Positions 1 to 11,604 are shown, counted from the stretch's first letter. The stretch: DNA of 64,000 bases from Thereva unica (GCA_949987705.1 CATLJY010000148.1:1-64000); one strand, 5' to 3'. Notes: generated by a model from the letters alone, not told the origin. A program made the numbers and translations.

Positions 1-3000
1 AATTGCCTGGGATCGGGACATAGGTCAGCAAATTGCACTAGTCAACGAAGATGTCGACACTGCAACCAGCTTCACCACACTCTCCTTCATCACGACAGGC
101 CATTTCGAACCCAAACATACCAAGCCGACAATGTGAAGGTTCAAACATCCACACCAGAGCCCAACCAACCAAAGGTTCACGTTGCAACGATACCCAGGTC
201 AGATATACCAAGTGCAGAATCAACACAACAGGGTGATCGATATAACTCAACCAATATTGGAGTCTTCATGATGAATCAACTTCAACCCAATCAGGTGCTT
301 TTGGCTACGGCGTTAGTTCGAGTGGTGTCTCACAATGGTAAGGAAAGAATAGTTCGTGCCTTGATTGATCAGGGATCACAAGCATCATTCATAGCAGAAA
401 GTGTCAAGCAGGATTTGCAGTTGAAAGGAGAAGCGGTCAATGCTACCATTGAAGGCATACAGAAAATGTTAAGTTGTGCGAAGCGCAAAGCAAGATTCAC
501 CATCAAATCGGTGAAGGATGACAATTTCCATACTGAAGTATCTGGATTAGTGGTGCGGAAGGTGACGGACATCATGCCGACACAGACAATTAATCACCAA
601 GGTTGGACTCATCTAGAACAACTCGAATTAGCCGATCCAGAATACCATCAACCAGGGGCGATAGAGTTACTCTTAGGAGCCGACGTTTATGGAAAAATAA
701 TAATGAAGGGACTGGTAGACAGCATTGAAGGTAGTCCTGTAGCACAGCAAACACGTCTGGGATGGATCTTGTCGGGAGAAATAGAGAATCAAAATAAAAC
801 ATCCATACAAGTTCGGAATTTTCACGTGCGAACCGATGTTGATGACTGGCTCAAGCGATTTTGGGAACTGGAAGAAATTCAAGAAAGACATCTACAAACA
901 GAGGAGGAGGATGAATGCGAAGCATTGTTCGCAAAGACAACAAGGCGGTCAGCAGATGGACGATATGAGGTCCAATTACCACTCAAACCAGCAACCACAA
1001 ATCTGCATTTAGGAAAATCAAGAAACATTGCGATATCACGATTATTACAAATGGAAAGAAGATTTATCAACGATCCAAAGTTGAAAGAAGAGTATTGCAA
1101 GTGTGTACGTGAGTATGTGGAACTGGGCCATATGACTAAAGTCACCACCTCCGAAGAAGAACATCGTCAAGTCCTAAACGGAAAAGCCAACTACACGTGC
1201 AGTTATCTACCCCATCACGGAGTAATTAAGGAGACAAGTACGACAACGAAACTTCGGGTCGTCTTCGATGCTTCAAGATCTACCGACAGCGGAGTATCGT
1301 TAAATGATATGATGCTCAAGGGACCGGTGGTGCAAGATGAATTAACTACACTATTGATTCGTTGGCGAAAACATTCTGTGGCCTTCACTGCGGATTTGGA
1401 AAAAATGTATCGACAAATACGAGTGCGAAATACAGATGCGGATTACCAGAGGATTGTGTGGCGAGATTCACCGAATCATCCCATCGAGGAGTATAAACTC
1501 TTGACGGTAACCTTTGGGACTAAAAGCGCACCGTACTTGGCAACACGAACGCTAAAACAATTGGCTCAAGACGAAAGGGAGAATTACCCTAAAGCCTACG
1601 ATGCTGCAGTGAAAGACTTCTACGTTGATGATCTCCTGTCTGGATCCCACACTACTGAGGAAGCCTTATTAATGCAACAGCAACTGCTTCAACTGATGAA
1701 GGCTGGGGGGTTCTCGCTTCGAAAGTGGTCATCTAACTGCAAAGAAATATTAAAAGCGTTACCCGCAGAATATCGTGACACTAACCTGTCCTGCGAAATA
1801 TCCCTCGATGACAGCGTGCGAGCATTGGGCATTTTTTGGAAGCCGGCATCAGACATATTAATGTACGCTTACACTACGAGTCCCGATCCACCAAAATGGA
1901 CAAAAAGAACGATTTTGTCTGAAGTATCCAAACTCTTTGACCCGCTTGGTCTGTTATCACCCATAATTATTGAAGCCAAACTTTTCATCCAGATCCTGTG
2001 GCTTAAGGGTCTTGGATGGGACGAGGAAGTCCCAGAAAATCTTAAGATTGAGTGGCTAAAATATAAAAAAGGTCTGTCAGACATTGATAATATTAAAATT
2101 TGTAGGTGGACACATTACAAAAACATAAACCAGAAAACAGAACTTCACGGATTTTCCGATGCATCCATGAAGGCGTACGCAGCTGTTGTTTACCTCTGCG
2201 TAGTCGACGAACAAGGCAATCGACATTCCTCCTTAATCGCTGCTAAGACAAAGGTTGCGCCTCTAAAAACAGTAACATTACCACGACTGGAACTATGTGC
2301 AGCATCGCTACTCGCCAAGTTAACGCGGTACGTAACAACAGCACTTAAGTTGGAGACTTCCTACACAACGCACGCGTGGACGGACTCAGAAATTGTGATA
2401 GCGTGGCTCAACAATCAACCTCACAAATGGAAAACATTTATTGCGAACCGCGTCTCTCACATCCATGAAACTCTAGGACGGAATATATGGAATCATGTGC
2501 CTTCGAAACAAAACCCTGCAGACTGTGCATCCCGAGGAATGAGTTCAACAGACTTGATCAAACATGAACTCTGGTGGAACGGACCTGCCTGGCTGCGGCT
2601 ACCGGAAGATCACTGGCCAAAATCAAAACATACCATGCAGACCGAATTAGAACAAAGAAAGATTATCACGTTACAAGTCAAAGTTAGCAAGGAAGACCTC
2701 GAATCGAAATATTCGTCCCTAACGAAGCTATTACGGATAACTGCATATTGCAAAAGATTTTCTTTTAATGCTCGACGACCGAGTTCTGAGCGCAAGGTGG
2801 CCTACTTAAAGAGTGAAGAGATTAACGACGCCTTACAATATTGGCTACATCGAATACAACAAAGAGAGTTCAACGATGACATCAAAGCTATCCGTCAGCA
2901 AAAGAGTATACCCAGTCAAAGTCGTCTAAGGAAATTAACCCCGTTCATTGATGAAAAAGGGATTTTACGAGTTGGAGGAAGATTATTGCACTCCGAATTA

Positions 3001-4200
3001 TCATACCAAGAGAAGTTCCCCATAATACTGCCAGATAAATGCCACCTCACAACCCTGATAATAAACAAAGCACATAGAGATTCCATGCACGGAGGAACAC
3101 AGTTAACAATGCAAACCCTTGCACAAAGGTACTGGATCTTAAATGCACGGAACACCATCCGACAACAAATCCACAAGTGTATCATCTGTTTTAGGCAAAA
3201 GGCTATCACGCAAACTCAATTAATGGGTCATCTACCAGCAGTAAGAACGCAGATGTCACGACCATTTGCACATACGGGAGTGGACTATTGTGGACCATTC
3301 GAGCTGAAGACACATAAAGGTCGGAATCCAAAGAAATATAAGGCTTACATTGCCTTATTCGTATGCATGACAATTAAGGCATTGCACTTAGAAGTAGTAA
3401 CAGACCTAAGTGCTGAAGGATTCATTTCCGCATTCCGAAGATTTACTGCCAGGAGAGGATTATGTAACAAATTGTATTGTGACAATGGTACAAACTTCGT
3501 AGGAGCGAACCGACTACTTAAAAAACAAAACCAACAACTTGCAAACCAAGTAAACAATGAAATAGGCGCCACTTTGGAAAATGAAGGAGTCAGTTTTGAG
3601 TTCATTCCACCGTCTTCACCTCACTTTGGGGGACTATGGGAAGCGGGAGTTAAATCAACGAAATACCACATTAAAAGGGTGATAGGGAACACATCACTAA
3701 CCTATGAGGAATTTACCACAACACTAACACAAATAGAAGCATGCTTGAACTCAAGACCGCTCACCGAAATGAACACCGACTCCGAAGACACTACGCCCTT
3801 AACGCCTGCACACTTTTTGATAGGAGGATCGCTTCTAGCCATTCCAGAACCGTCACTGTTAGACGTTAAACTCAATCATCTAAGCAGATGGCAGTTAACG
3901 CAACGGCTCGTTCAACATTTTTGGAAGAGATGGAAGGCTGAGTATTTGAGCCGTTTACAACAACGACCGAAATGGCTTAAGATCGAACCCAACTTGAAAC
4001 CTGGAGAATTAGTGCTCGTAAAGGAAGACAATCTGCCGCCATGTCAATGGGCACTGGGACGAATCACCGACGTCTACCCAGGAGCAGATGGTTTAATCCG
4101 AGTGGTCTCTGTAAAACTGAAAAACACAATCCTGAAACGTCCAATAACTAAAATCTGTAGGTTACCATTCCAATTGGAACCTGATCATGCCACAAATTGA
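1..4200 (+). CDS. BEL/Pao retrotransposon gag-pol polyprotein (5' end outside window)
   Basis: The frame is open from the first base to a TAA at 4198-4200, 1399 codons without a lesion. In order: a gag-type CCHC knuckle at residues 2-12 (Cys2, Cys12, His7) followed by a second Cys/His cluster; an aspartic protease with DQGSQ near residue 123; reverse transcriptase with YVDD at nt 1621-1632; RNase H starting around GFSDAS (nt 2149-2166); an integrase HHCC zone around nt 3090-3210; and an integrase core with D at residue 1095, D at 1161 and E at 1214 (D-65-D-52-E spacing). The C-terminal domain typical of BEL pol (DUF5641-like) ends in KEDNLPPCQWALG and RPITKICRLP. The order PR-RT-RH-IN with a DQGSQ protease and this tail is diagnostic of BEL/Pao. 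The protein copies element RNA and integrates the cDNA. Gag N-terminus and 5' LTR lie outside the window. Confidence 0.95.
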   Translation, partial: NCLGSGHRSANCTSQRRCRHCNQLHHTLLHHDRPFRTQTYQADNVKVQTSTPEPNQPKVHVATIPRSDIPSAESTQQGDRYNSTNIGVFMMNQLQPNQVLLATALVRVVSHNGKERIVRALIDQGSQASFIAESVKQDLQLKGEAVNATIEGIQKMLSCAKRKARFTIKSVKDDNFHTEVSGLVVRKVTDIMPTQTINHQGWTHLEQLELADPEYHQPGAIELLLGADVYGKIIMKGLVDSIEGSPVAQQTRLGWILSGEIENQNKTSIQVRNFHVRTDVDDWLKRFWELEEIQERHLQTEEEDECEALFAKTTRRSADGRYEVQLPLKPATTNLHLGKSRNIAISRLLQMERRFINDPKLKEEYCKCVREYVELGHMTKVTTSEEEHRQVLNGKANYTCSYLPHHGVIKETSTTTKLRVVFDASRSTDSGVSLNDMMLKGPVVQDELTTLLIRWRKHSVAFTADLEKMYRQIRVRNTDADYQRIVWRDSPNHPIEEYKLLTVTFGTKSAPYLATRTLKQLAQDERENYPKAYDAAVKDFYVDDLLSGSHTTEEALLMQQQLLQLMKAGGFSLRKWSSNCKEILKALPAEYRDTNLSCEISLDDSVRALGIFWKPASDILMYAYTTSPDPPKWTKRTILSEVSKLFDPLGLLSPIIIEAKLFIQILWLKGLGWDEEVPENLKIEWLKYKKGLSDIDNIKICRWTHYKNINQKTELHGFSDASMKAYAAVVYLCVVDEQGNRHSSLIAAKTKVAPLKTVTLPRLELCAASLLAKLTRYVTTALKLETSYTTHAWTDSEIVIAWLNNQPHKWKTFIANRVSHIHETLGRNIWNHVPSKQNPADCASRGMSSTDLIKHELWWNGPAWLRLPEDHWPKSKHTMQTELEQRKIITLQVKVSKEDLESKYSSLTKLLRITAYCKRFSFNARRPSSERKVAYLKSEEINDALQYWLHRIQQREFNDDIKAIRQQKSIPSQSRLRKLTPFIDEKGILRVGGRLLHSELSYQEKFPIILPDKCHLTTLIINKAHRDSMHGGTQLTMQTLAQRYWILNARNTIRQQIHKCIICFRQKAITQTQLMGHLPAVRTQMSRPFAHTGVDYCGPFELKTHKGRNPKKYKAYIALFVCMTIKALHLEVVTDLSAEGFISAFRRFTARRGLCNKLYCDNGTNFVGANRLLKKQNQQLANQVNNEIGATLENEGVSFEFIPPSSPHFGGLWEAGVKSTKYHIKRVIGNTSLTYEEFTTTLTQIEACLNSRPLTEMNTDSEDTTPLTPAHFLIGGSLLAIPEPSLLDVKLNHLSRWQLTQRLVQHFWKRWKAEYLSRLQQRPKWLKIEPNLKPGELVLVKEDNLPPCQWALGRITDVYPGADGLIRVVSVKLKNTILKRPITKICRLPFQLEPDHATN

Positions 4201-4484
4201 TTAAAACATAAAACATTATCAATTTCAAAATGACTAATCATATTAACCATGTCCATGCTCACCTGAGAATTACTTGTTCCATGTAATTCGTCATCCCAAA
4301 TCCTCAATCCAGAGAGCGAGCCAGGGCGCTATATCCCTATCCTTCAACAACCTTTAATTATCGTTACAGATTCCGTGACTAGAGATGAGATGTTCCAAAA
4401 TAATCAGGCAGATGGAAGCTAATCTAAACCCGCAATCGCAACTTGAAGTTGACATCGCTGGCAGCAATGCCAAGGGGGCGAGCA

Positions 4485-5217
4485 TGTTTAGGGATGCACA
4501 ACCCTAAAAAGAAATTTAGCAGCAAAAAATATAATGACTTACCTGAGGAACAGGCAACCACAATTTTCCAGCCGGAAACAACCAAAGAAACAATATAAAG
4601 TACTTCACCACCATACTGACCGTACATAAACAAAACACGAAGTTGTCAAAAGTTACCAAGCAAGACAACTTAACAAAATCAAAAGTATAGCACCATGCGT
4701 CGAGTCTCGAAAAGCTTTAGAACTTTTAGAACTTTCAACTTTAGCGCGGACAAGATCCAAAGAAATAAAATACCAGTATCAAAAGCAAGGCAGGGTCAAC
4801 GACCGACTGATCACACAAGTCATCATAATACAATGGATAGGGCGATGACCTATGGGAAAGCGGGAATATCTTCCCCCAATTTCGCACGGTTTTGAAACCG
4901 CTAAAAAAGGATATAAGGTTTCGAAAACTAAAACAGAATTCTCTTTGATTCTGGACTCTGGAGCCGTGGGCACCCATGAAGGAAATACAATAACTGGAAA
5001 ATTAAAAATTGGTAATTTGAATTATGTATTATTATAAGAATTATGTATGTGAAGCTAAATAAAGAAAAAAAGGGAACCAAGAAAAGTGAAGTGTAAAATA
5101 AAATTTATAACGTTAAGAAACAAGTGACTTTTATTTTCTTTAAAAACAAAAAAAACAATTAAAGATTAATTTTGACCGAAAGAAAGGTTGATTGGGCTAA
5201 AATTGAGTCGGTCAACA
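4485..5217 (+). repeat. Candidate 3' LTR of the first BEL element
   Basis: The 284 bases after the pol stop hold no ORF and end in a purine-rich tract (AAGGGGGCGAGCA, 4472-4484) that looks like a BEL polypurine tract. A TG...CA segment of 733 bp follows, starting TGTTTAGGGATG and ending GTCAACA, with an AATAAA at about 5058. The length suits BEL LTRs. The 5' LTR is outside the window, so the boundaries cannot be confirmed by comparison; the right end is the weaker call. Confidence 0.4.
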
Positions 5218-5412
5218 CCTATGTAAATTAATCAATCTTTGAACATTTATTCCGTCGCATCAAGATTGAGTCGCATACCTTGCATCGGTTGTTTTTTTGG
5301 ATTCTCACGGTTAATTTGTGGTTTTGATTTTTTGGAGAAGTTTCGTTCTAGGAGATTGAGGAAAAGATATATTAGAACCCCAACAATGAGCAATCGAAAC
5401 AAATGGCTTAGC

Positions 5413-7160
5413 AATTCCTCGCTGGGTCGGCTTGAAAACACCTACAGAAAAGGTTGAATTACACGGCTTCTGCGATGCCTCTCAAGCTGCATATGGTGCA
5501 GCAGTGTATCTGCGAATTCTCCACGATAACGATAATATCGAAGTACGTCTTCTTGCCGCGAAGACTCGGGTGAGTCCTATACGCACGGTATCACTACCGA
5601 GATTGGAGTTGTGCGGCGCCGCGCTACTAGCAGAGCTGCTACCATATCTGCAGAACAATTTGCAGCTCTCTGATGCCCCTGTTCATACTTGGACTGACTC
5701 CACTGTCGTCCTAGCTTGGTTACGTGCACACCCGTCCAAGTGGAAAGTCTACGTTGCCAACAGAGTTTCACTTATACATGAGAGAATTACCCCACACAGT
5801 ATGGCATCATGTAATTTCCGAAGATAACCCTGCTGATTGTATTACACGGGGAATCCAACCATCGGAACTACAACAATTTAACCTATGGTGGCAAGGAACT
5901 GCTTGGCTTAACTTACCGAGTGAACGCTGGCCGGTAACAAAACTACCTTTATGCAGTGAAGATCTTGAAATATCGGCGCGCACCAATTGCATTTCTGTAG
6001 CTGTAAATAGTGTCTACAATTCTACGCCAGAGGACTTCCTAACAGCAGTTCTTCATCGCTACTCGGATTTGATGCGACTTTTTAGGATCACTGCTCTATG
6101 TCGACGTTTTTATTTCAACTGCCAACCTTGGCAGTCTATTCACAACACTGGTATACTAAAAGTTGAAGAAATACAATCGGCATCGGAATTAATAATAAGA
6201 CTGGTCCAGCATCGGTCTTTCGCATCGGAAATTAAACTACTCACTAAGGAAGAAAATGCTATTCTACCATCTAGTAGCAAACTACGCATGCTCAATCCAA
6301 AACTCGACGAAAAGTTACTACTTCGTGTGGGTGGACGTCTAAAACATGCACTTCTATCGGAAGACGAGAAACATCCTATTATTTTGCCTGCTGACCATCA
6401 TCTAACACAACTTATAATTGCGTTCTCCCATACGAAAACTCTACATGGTGGAACCCAAGCTACTCTGCAACATATCCGAAGCAAATATTGGGTTATAAAC
6501 AGCCGAAACAAGGTCAAACAATACATCCGTCGTTGTATTATTTGTTGCCGATTTAAAGGGGTTATTCGATCTCCTCAAATGGGAGATCTTCCAATAGATC
6601 GAATACGTCCTGCCAAACCTTTTCTACACAGCAGAGTTGATTTTGCAGGGCCATTTACCGTGAAACCAGTGAAAGGTCGTTCTCGAGCTCAATTAAAAAC
6701 TTATGTAGGTTGTCTCATCTGCTTGGTTACACGTGATGATCCATCAGATATAAGTGCTCTAACGCCTGGACATTTTTTAGTTGGCGATAGTCTACTGGCG
6801 GTACCGGAACCTAGTCATCTGGACATATCTACCAACCGACTTAGTCGTTGGCAGTTGGTGCAACAGATGTATCAGCATTTCTGAAGCTGATGGTACAAGG
6901 AGTATCTCTATAACCTTCAGCTAAGGAACAAGTGGCAACAACCCTCGGACCCTATTCATCTCAACAATCTGGTGCTTATTAAAGAAGATAATCTTCCCCC
7001 ACAATGCTGGCTACTAGGCCGAGTGATTGCTCTACATCCGGGATCCGACGGACAAGTACGCGTTGTCACCGTGCGAACTAAAGATCTTCATTTCAAGCGA
7101 CCTGTAGTCAAATTATGTGTTCTTCCTGTTGATACACAACATAATGATGATAATCCCTAA
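5413..7160 (+). pseudogene. Second BEL/Pao pol, 5'-truncated and broken
   Basis: Starts inside the linker before RNase H (IPRWVGLKTP), then RNase H (HGFCDASQ), the integrase zinc region (CIICCRF) and the DUF5641-like tail (IKEDNLPPQCW, DLHFKRPVVKLC). A one-base frameshift lies near 5780, where the frame moves from ...SLIHE to ELPHTVWHH. At about 6737 the frame jumps from LICLVTR straight to the region after the integrase core, so the DDE catalytic core is deleted. Two stops follow in frame at 6882-6890 (TGA, TGA), reading as expected Trp and Arg codons changed to TGA. The frame then runs to TAA at 7158-7160. Gag, protease and RT are missing. It cannot encode a working enzyme and differs clearly from the first BEL copy, so it is another family. 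Confidence 0.9.
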
Positions 7161-7298
7161 CGTACCATAATCTAACTAGATTAAAACGCAACTCATCTTC
7201 ACGCATTTTATGTTTTGCAGTTTTTTTCTTTCTTGTGAGGCGGGCCGCTTACTACCCACTTTATCTATCTGGTCGTGCTACACACGAGGCGGGCGAAA

Positions 7299-7578
7299 TG
7301 TCTAAAGTCAACTTACTGGCGACATAAATCCACATTCATTAATTTAACTTAATTATCTAAATGTTTAATTTTACAAGTCACTGTAATTGCTGTTCTTGCT
7401 TACACATTTAAAACTTAAAAACAATAGATTTTTACTGTTAATTTTGCTTGCATAAATTTTGTAAATTACACTAAGTAAGTTCTCTGTTAACCTCCGACGA
7501 GTAAAGATCGCGTAATAAACTTATTTTGCTTAAAACTAAAGTGCGTTTTTTCTTTAAACCTTGTTTTCGCTCCTAACA
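7299..7578 (+). repeat. 3' LTR of the second BEL element
   Basis: A purine-rich GAGGCGGGCGAAA (7286-7298) sits directly before a TG...CA segment of 280 bp (TGTCTAAAGTC to TCCTAACA). An AATAAA-type signal occurs near 7514, about 65 bp before the end. Position after the pol stop, tract and ends agree with a BEL 3' LTR. No second copy is available to test it. Confidence 0.55.
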
Positions 7579-8087
7579 AATGAATTTATAAAAAATAAGG
7601 AAAAATATTGTAAAAAATGTTCCAGATGCTTGTTTGAAGTTGATTTTATATAATAATAAACAAAATTACCATTTTCATTAATTCTTTCTCAATAAATCTG
7701 AAAGTGATCCCGAACCCTCTAATTAATTTTAATTTTTCTATGCCAGATAAGTATGTTATAGGAAACTTGGTATCAAAAAATGATATATTAAAAGATTTTT
7801 CCTATGGAAATCTGAAAGTGGTCCCGAACCCCTTTGCTATACTACTGGAATGCATGCCACGCACAAGTCGGGCTACTTTCAACTTTTTCTGCATTGTCGC
7901 ATTCGACATAGGACACACAGCATAACAACAAACACATGAACCTTGCTTGCACTCATTACTTAGATTTTCGGGCTATGTGTGAAAGCCGGGACGGAAAACA
8001 ACCATACAATTGTGTGTCAGAGGAAATTCGCCGCATAACATGAAACCGCTGAATGCAATGCATGTACGCTTGTATATGTCACCAGCT
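7579..8087 (+). other. No gene recognised; short direct repeat
   Basis: AT-rich sequence. A phrase of about 20 bp (CTGAAAGTGATCCCGAACC, near 7698) recurs with one change near 7811, about 113 bp downstream. No coding similarity was found on either strand. Confidence 0.4.
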
Positions 8088-8266
8088 GTAGTCAGTTTCA
8101 GCAAAGATTTAGGTGGCAATCTGTTCATAAAGATCACGGTGGGAATGTTAGTATCGGTTCATAAAAAAGTCCCACCACCATTTACATAAATGGAGACTCG
8201 GCTGAGTTGTTAAGACAGTTAAAGGCTCAGATGGTCATTTACGCGTAGCAGCATCCGCACTTCAGC

Positions 8267-9286
8267 TAGGGATGAGCATCGGTAGAAAAACATCGATGTT
8301 GAGCATTGATGTTGACATCGAACTATAACATCGATGTGTGGAAATCATCGACCTCTAAACATCGATGAACATCAATGCCAAACTTCGATGTTTTTATAAA
8401 AGTTCCGTAATTTTGTAAAAAAAAAATACATCGGATCCAAACATCAATGTTTTAGTAAAAATTCCGTAGTTTCGTATAAAAGGATAGGTAAACCACAATT
8501 AAACACACAACAAATTTAAATCAAACGTTATGAAAAAATGTATGTAATTTCGTCAAGTTATTAATTCATATTACGGAGGCTTTAGGCCAACTCTAACTTA
8601 TTCCCAGCTCCATAGCATATCTTCAATGGAATTGTGGCAGTACTAAACCGCTTCGCAGTACTAAACAGCTTCTTCCCTTTTTGGCATTGTTAAAAACCGC
8701 TTGTTTCTCTCTTGTTACTCGACCGGCGACGCCACTAATAAAATTAATTATAAACTCGAGCAGTTTTATTTCCTTACTTACCGCACATATACTGGTGACC
8801 CCGACAAAAGAGTTTTTTTTAACGACTACAAATACCAAAAAGGGAAGAAGCTGTTTAGTACTACAAAAATGTATACCTTAGAAGGAGAACCACTTTGGAA
8901 ATCATTTTTCCCTCTAGTCTGTTTCGGGCTTTGGTAAGTGTTTGTCCCACTTTTGAAAACAGTTGCTTAGATGGAACTGACGTGGCCATTATAATCAAAT
9001 AGGTTTTGGCCAATTTTGCAATTCTGCCAATTCTCGTTTTGTGAGGGTAGGGGGTTTATTTTTAAAAACTTTCAAAGTGGTAAAAATTAAACTAACAATT
9101 CCTTTTCATACGAGTAAAGATATAAAACTGAAAAAAACATAAGTGTACAGTAAAATTCTTAAAACGTCGATGTAAAACATCGATGTACGATAAACATCGT
9201 TAGCTCACCATCGATGGCAAAAACATCGAACATCGAAAGGAAAACATCGATGTTTCGAAAACATCGACCATCGATGCTCATCCCTA
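8267..9286. mobile_element. hAT-1, non-autonomous hAT-type element, 1020 bp
   Basis: Terminal inverted repeats TAGGGATGAGCATCG and CGATGCTCATCCCTA (15 bp, perfect) are flanked by an exact 8-bp direct repeat ACTTCAGC at 8259-8266 and 9287-9294. An 8-bp duplication is the hallmark of hAT transposition. Removing the element and one repeat restores the BEL reading frame through GCTGACATCCTTCAAAGA. The subterminal regions are packed with ACATCGATGT-like palindromes, the kind of motif hAT transposases bind. No transposase is encoded. Confidence 0.9.
8657..8862. repeat. 28-bp perfect inverted repeat inside hAT-1
   Basis: 8657-8684 (AGTACTAAACAGCTTC...) and 8835-8862 are reverse complements over 28 bp, with a 150-bp spacer. 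The pair lies in the middle of the element, distinct from the terminal repeats. Its role is unknown; it may be the remains of an older insertion or part of a hairpin. Confidence 0.8.
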
Positions 9287-9386
9287 ACTTCAGCTGACAT
9301 CCTTCAAAGAGCAGTGCACAAACTGGCGCCTCTACCAATGGACGAAAGTGATTGAAAGTATGTACATCCTTTCAACGGCGGCAGCA

Positions 9387-9561
9387 TGTTCAGTCACTTT
9401 GTTGTTTAACTTTCATTGTAAATATTCACACTTCATCACTGAACTTATTTAATTTCCTTTGTACGGCACTAATTTTCCGTTTTCAGTTAACCTACTTGGT
9501 CAGTTTCGTGGTTGCTGTAGTTTTCAAAACAAGAATTAAACAGTTGTAAATTTGAGTTACA
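9387..9561 (+). repeat. 3' LTR of the third BEL fragment
   Basis: Thirty-one bases after the pol stop, the tract CGGCGGCAGCA is followed by a 175-bp TG...CA segment (TGTTCAGTCAC to GAGTTACA). Placement and tract fit a short BEL LTR. The assignment depends on the pol fragment just upstream. Confidence 0.45.
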
Positions 9562-10939
9562 TTTTTTATTTCAAAAATCCTTTAAAAAATTGTAATACAG
9601 TTTACATATTAACAATATCCTTTTCTTATCCCGGACTATTCACACATAATTTTTTTTATTAAAAGGCGTTGCAGCGTTTAATTTTCCCTCGAAAATGTAT
9701 TTATTGCACATACATATGATTAACCGCCGCAAGCGAGAGCCTCCCTTGTGCTTGTATATTCTGATAACCTTTTTTTTAACAATAAATGCACTTGCACAAG
9801 TTTCAACTGTAGTTCACAACCCAAAGAACATAAGATAAGACGACCCGCTTGGGACTATAGCGAGTTGCGATGGCACGATACATACTAAGTACATATAAGA
9901 AACACCGTTTACGCTAACATCAACCTTCTAGTTCCCAAAGGAAATTGATTTATTATGTACTTTTCAAAAATAGCTTCCAGCGAACCAAGCCTTGAAAAAG
10001 AAGACATGAGTTTAATTTACATAAAATGGAAGGGTTTCTTATCCATCCTACAGCGAGAACGTTAAAACTTATCAGTCCACCCTGCGGGTATTTAACACAA
10101 CTTCGAATAAGTCCGATCTGGAAAACAAAAGCATGGCTGTTTCAAGTACTTGCTTTGAAATTTACTGTAACTTGCCAGGGTAAGCTACTTTGGATAAATA
10201 ATTAAATAAAATATTGCTTTTCAAACGTACTCAAACAATCCGCGAAGAAATTTTTCTGAAGAATTCGAGTTTTGAAATTAAATAAGGGTTTGAAAAATCC
10301 CATAACTTTTACTTTTTTTTTATTTTTCTTACTCTAAAATTCTTTGCCTAAAGTAAAGACCTTAGGGCGGGGTTAATTTAGAAATCAGATTTCTTTGACG
10401 ATTTCTGAAGAATTTTATTGCTAAATTTTTTTGATTGGCTAAATAGTAGCAAAAACTTTTCTTGTAAATTTTTTTTAACTGTGTGAATCGATGTGGTTGA
10501 TTTATGATACGTATTCAAGGATAACAGAAGTTTGTCAAGTTCGTGACGGCGTTAGTCATGAAGGAAAACTAATACAGCCTAGCAAGGTTTTGTTGATAAA
10601 CTTTATGAATATTATTGTCTTTTTATAAGCGGTGTGAGTATATTTTTCACAATATAAATAATTTATTATTCCATGAGTTCTTTTTCTATCTTTTTTACAT
10701 TTCGAAATGAATATGTTTTCCTTCAGTCTACTTACTTGATCAAAATGGGCTACTCAAAACTATGATATCAGATGGCGTTACTAGCTATTTCAGATATCGG
10801 GTTGTTCTAGCGACGCGGAGGCGGCATTACCACTTGAATCACCAGTGTCGTTTAGCCATAAAGAAAGCTCATCTTCAACTTGGGACATCTTTCTCCTGAG
10901 AGCTTTAAAGTTCTATTAGTTTAGTATTGGGAAGACAAG
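9562..10939. other. No gene recognised
   Basis: AT-rich sequence with no long ORF, no clear terminal repeats and no coding similarity on either strand. Only short simple tracts (runs of T and A) are visible. Confidence 0.5.
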
Positions 10940-11030
10940 TTTTTTTTTTTTTTTTTTTTTTTTTTATGTGACAGACTAGAGGCTTAGGGAAAGTCCCTTT
11001 GTACTGTCGACAATCTATTTTATTCGTATA

Positions 11031-11604
11031 GAGTGCAATGTCGAACAGCAGCTCTAGCCGGAAGATAGACAGAAGAGAAGGAAGTAACTGTCACAACCTA
11101 GCCGCGATATTTGATTCCACCTACTCACAACCATTTCGCGACTCTGACATCGGGGCGTCGAGAACAACTCGCTGGAGTGTTATGCCTCCTGAAACGAGTT
11201 GAATCTCATCAACCAACCGATGGCATGCGCTTGGTGGAGCGAGGAAGGACTAGGGAAGGCTATGACAGGGGAATCAGGAATGTAAAGAGGGAAGAAGAAA
11301 GAAGGAAAGTTAGGTGGGAGTGCAATGTCGAACAGCAGCTCTAGCCGGAAGATAGACAGAAGAGAAGGAAGTAACTGTCACAACCTAGCCGCGATATTTG
11401 ATTCCACCTACTCACAACCATTTCGCGACTCTGACATCGGGGCGTCGAGAACAACTCGCTGGAGTGTTATGCCTCCTGAAACGAGTTGAATCTCATCAAC
11501 CAACCGATGGCATGCGCTTGGTGGAGCGGGGAAGGACTAGGGAAGGCTATGACAGGGGAATCAGGAATGTAAAGAGGGAAGAAGAAAGAAGGAAAGTTAG
11601 GTGG
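11031..11604. repeat. 287-bp tandem duplication (two copies)
   Basis: 11031-11317 and 11318-11604 repeat almost exactly (GAGTGCAATGTCGAACAG... at both starts). By eye only one difference is clear (GAGCGAGGAAGG versus GAGCGGGGAAGG). Identity this high implies a recent duplication or ongoing homogenisation. It is the body of the SINE. Confidence 0.92.

Larger units (their letters stand above)
8088..9355 (+). pseudogene. Third BEL/Pao pol fragment (C-terminal domain), split by a hAT element
   Basis: Conceptual reading gives QQRFRW at about 8100, then GMLVSV near 8143 and, by frame changes, SDGHLRV at about 8228. It resumes after the inserted hAT as LQRAVHKLAPLP and a TGA at 9353-9355. This matches, residue class by residue class, the tail of the first BEL pol in this window (WALGRI, GADGLIRV, LKRPITKICRLP). 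Lesions include at least three one-base frameshifts and a TGA where the family has Arg (WRLG* near 8201, a CGA to TGA change). The fragment has no upstream pol and is followed by an LTR-like segment. It is too short and broken to function. Confidence 0.75.
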
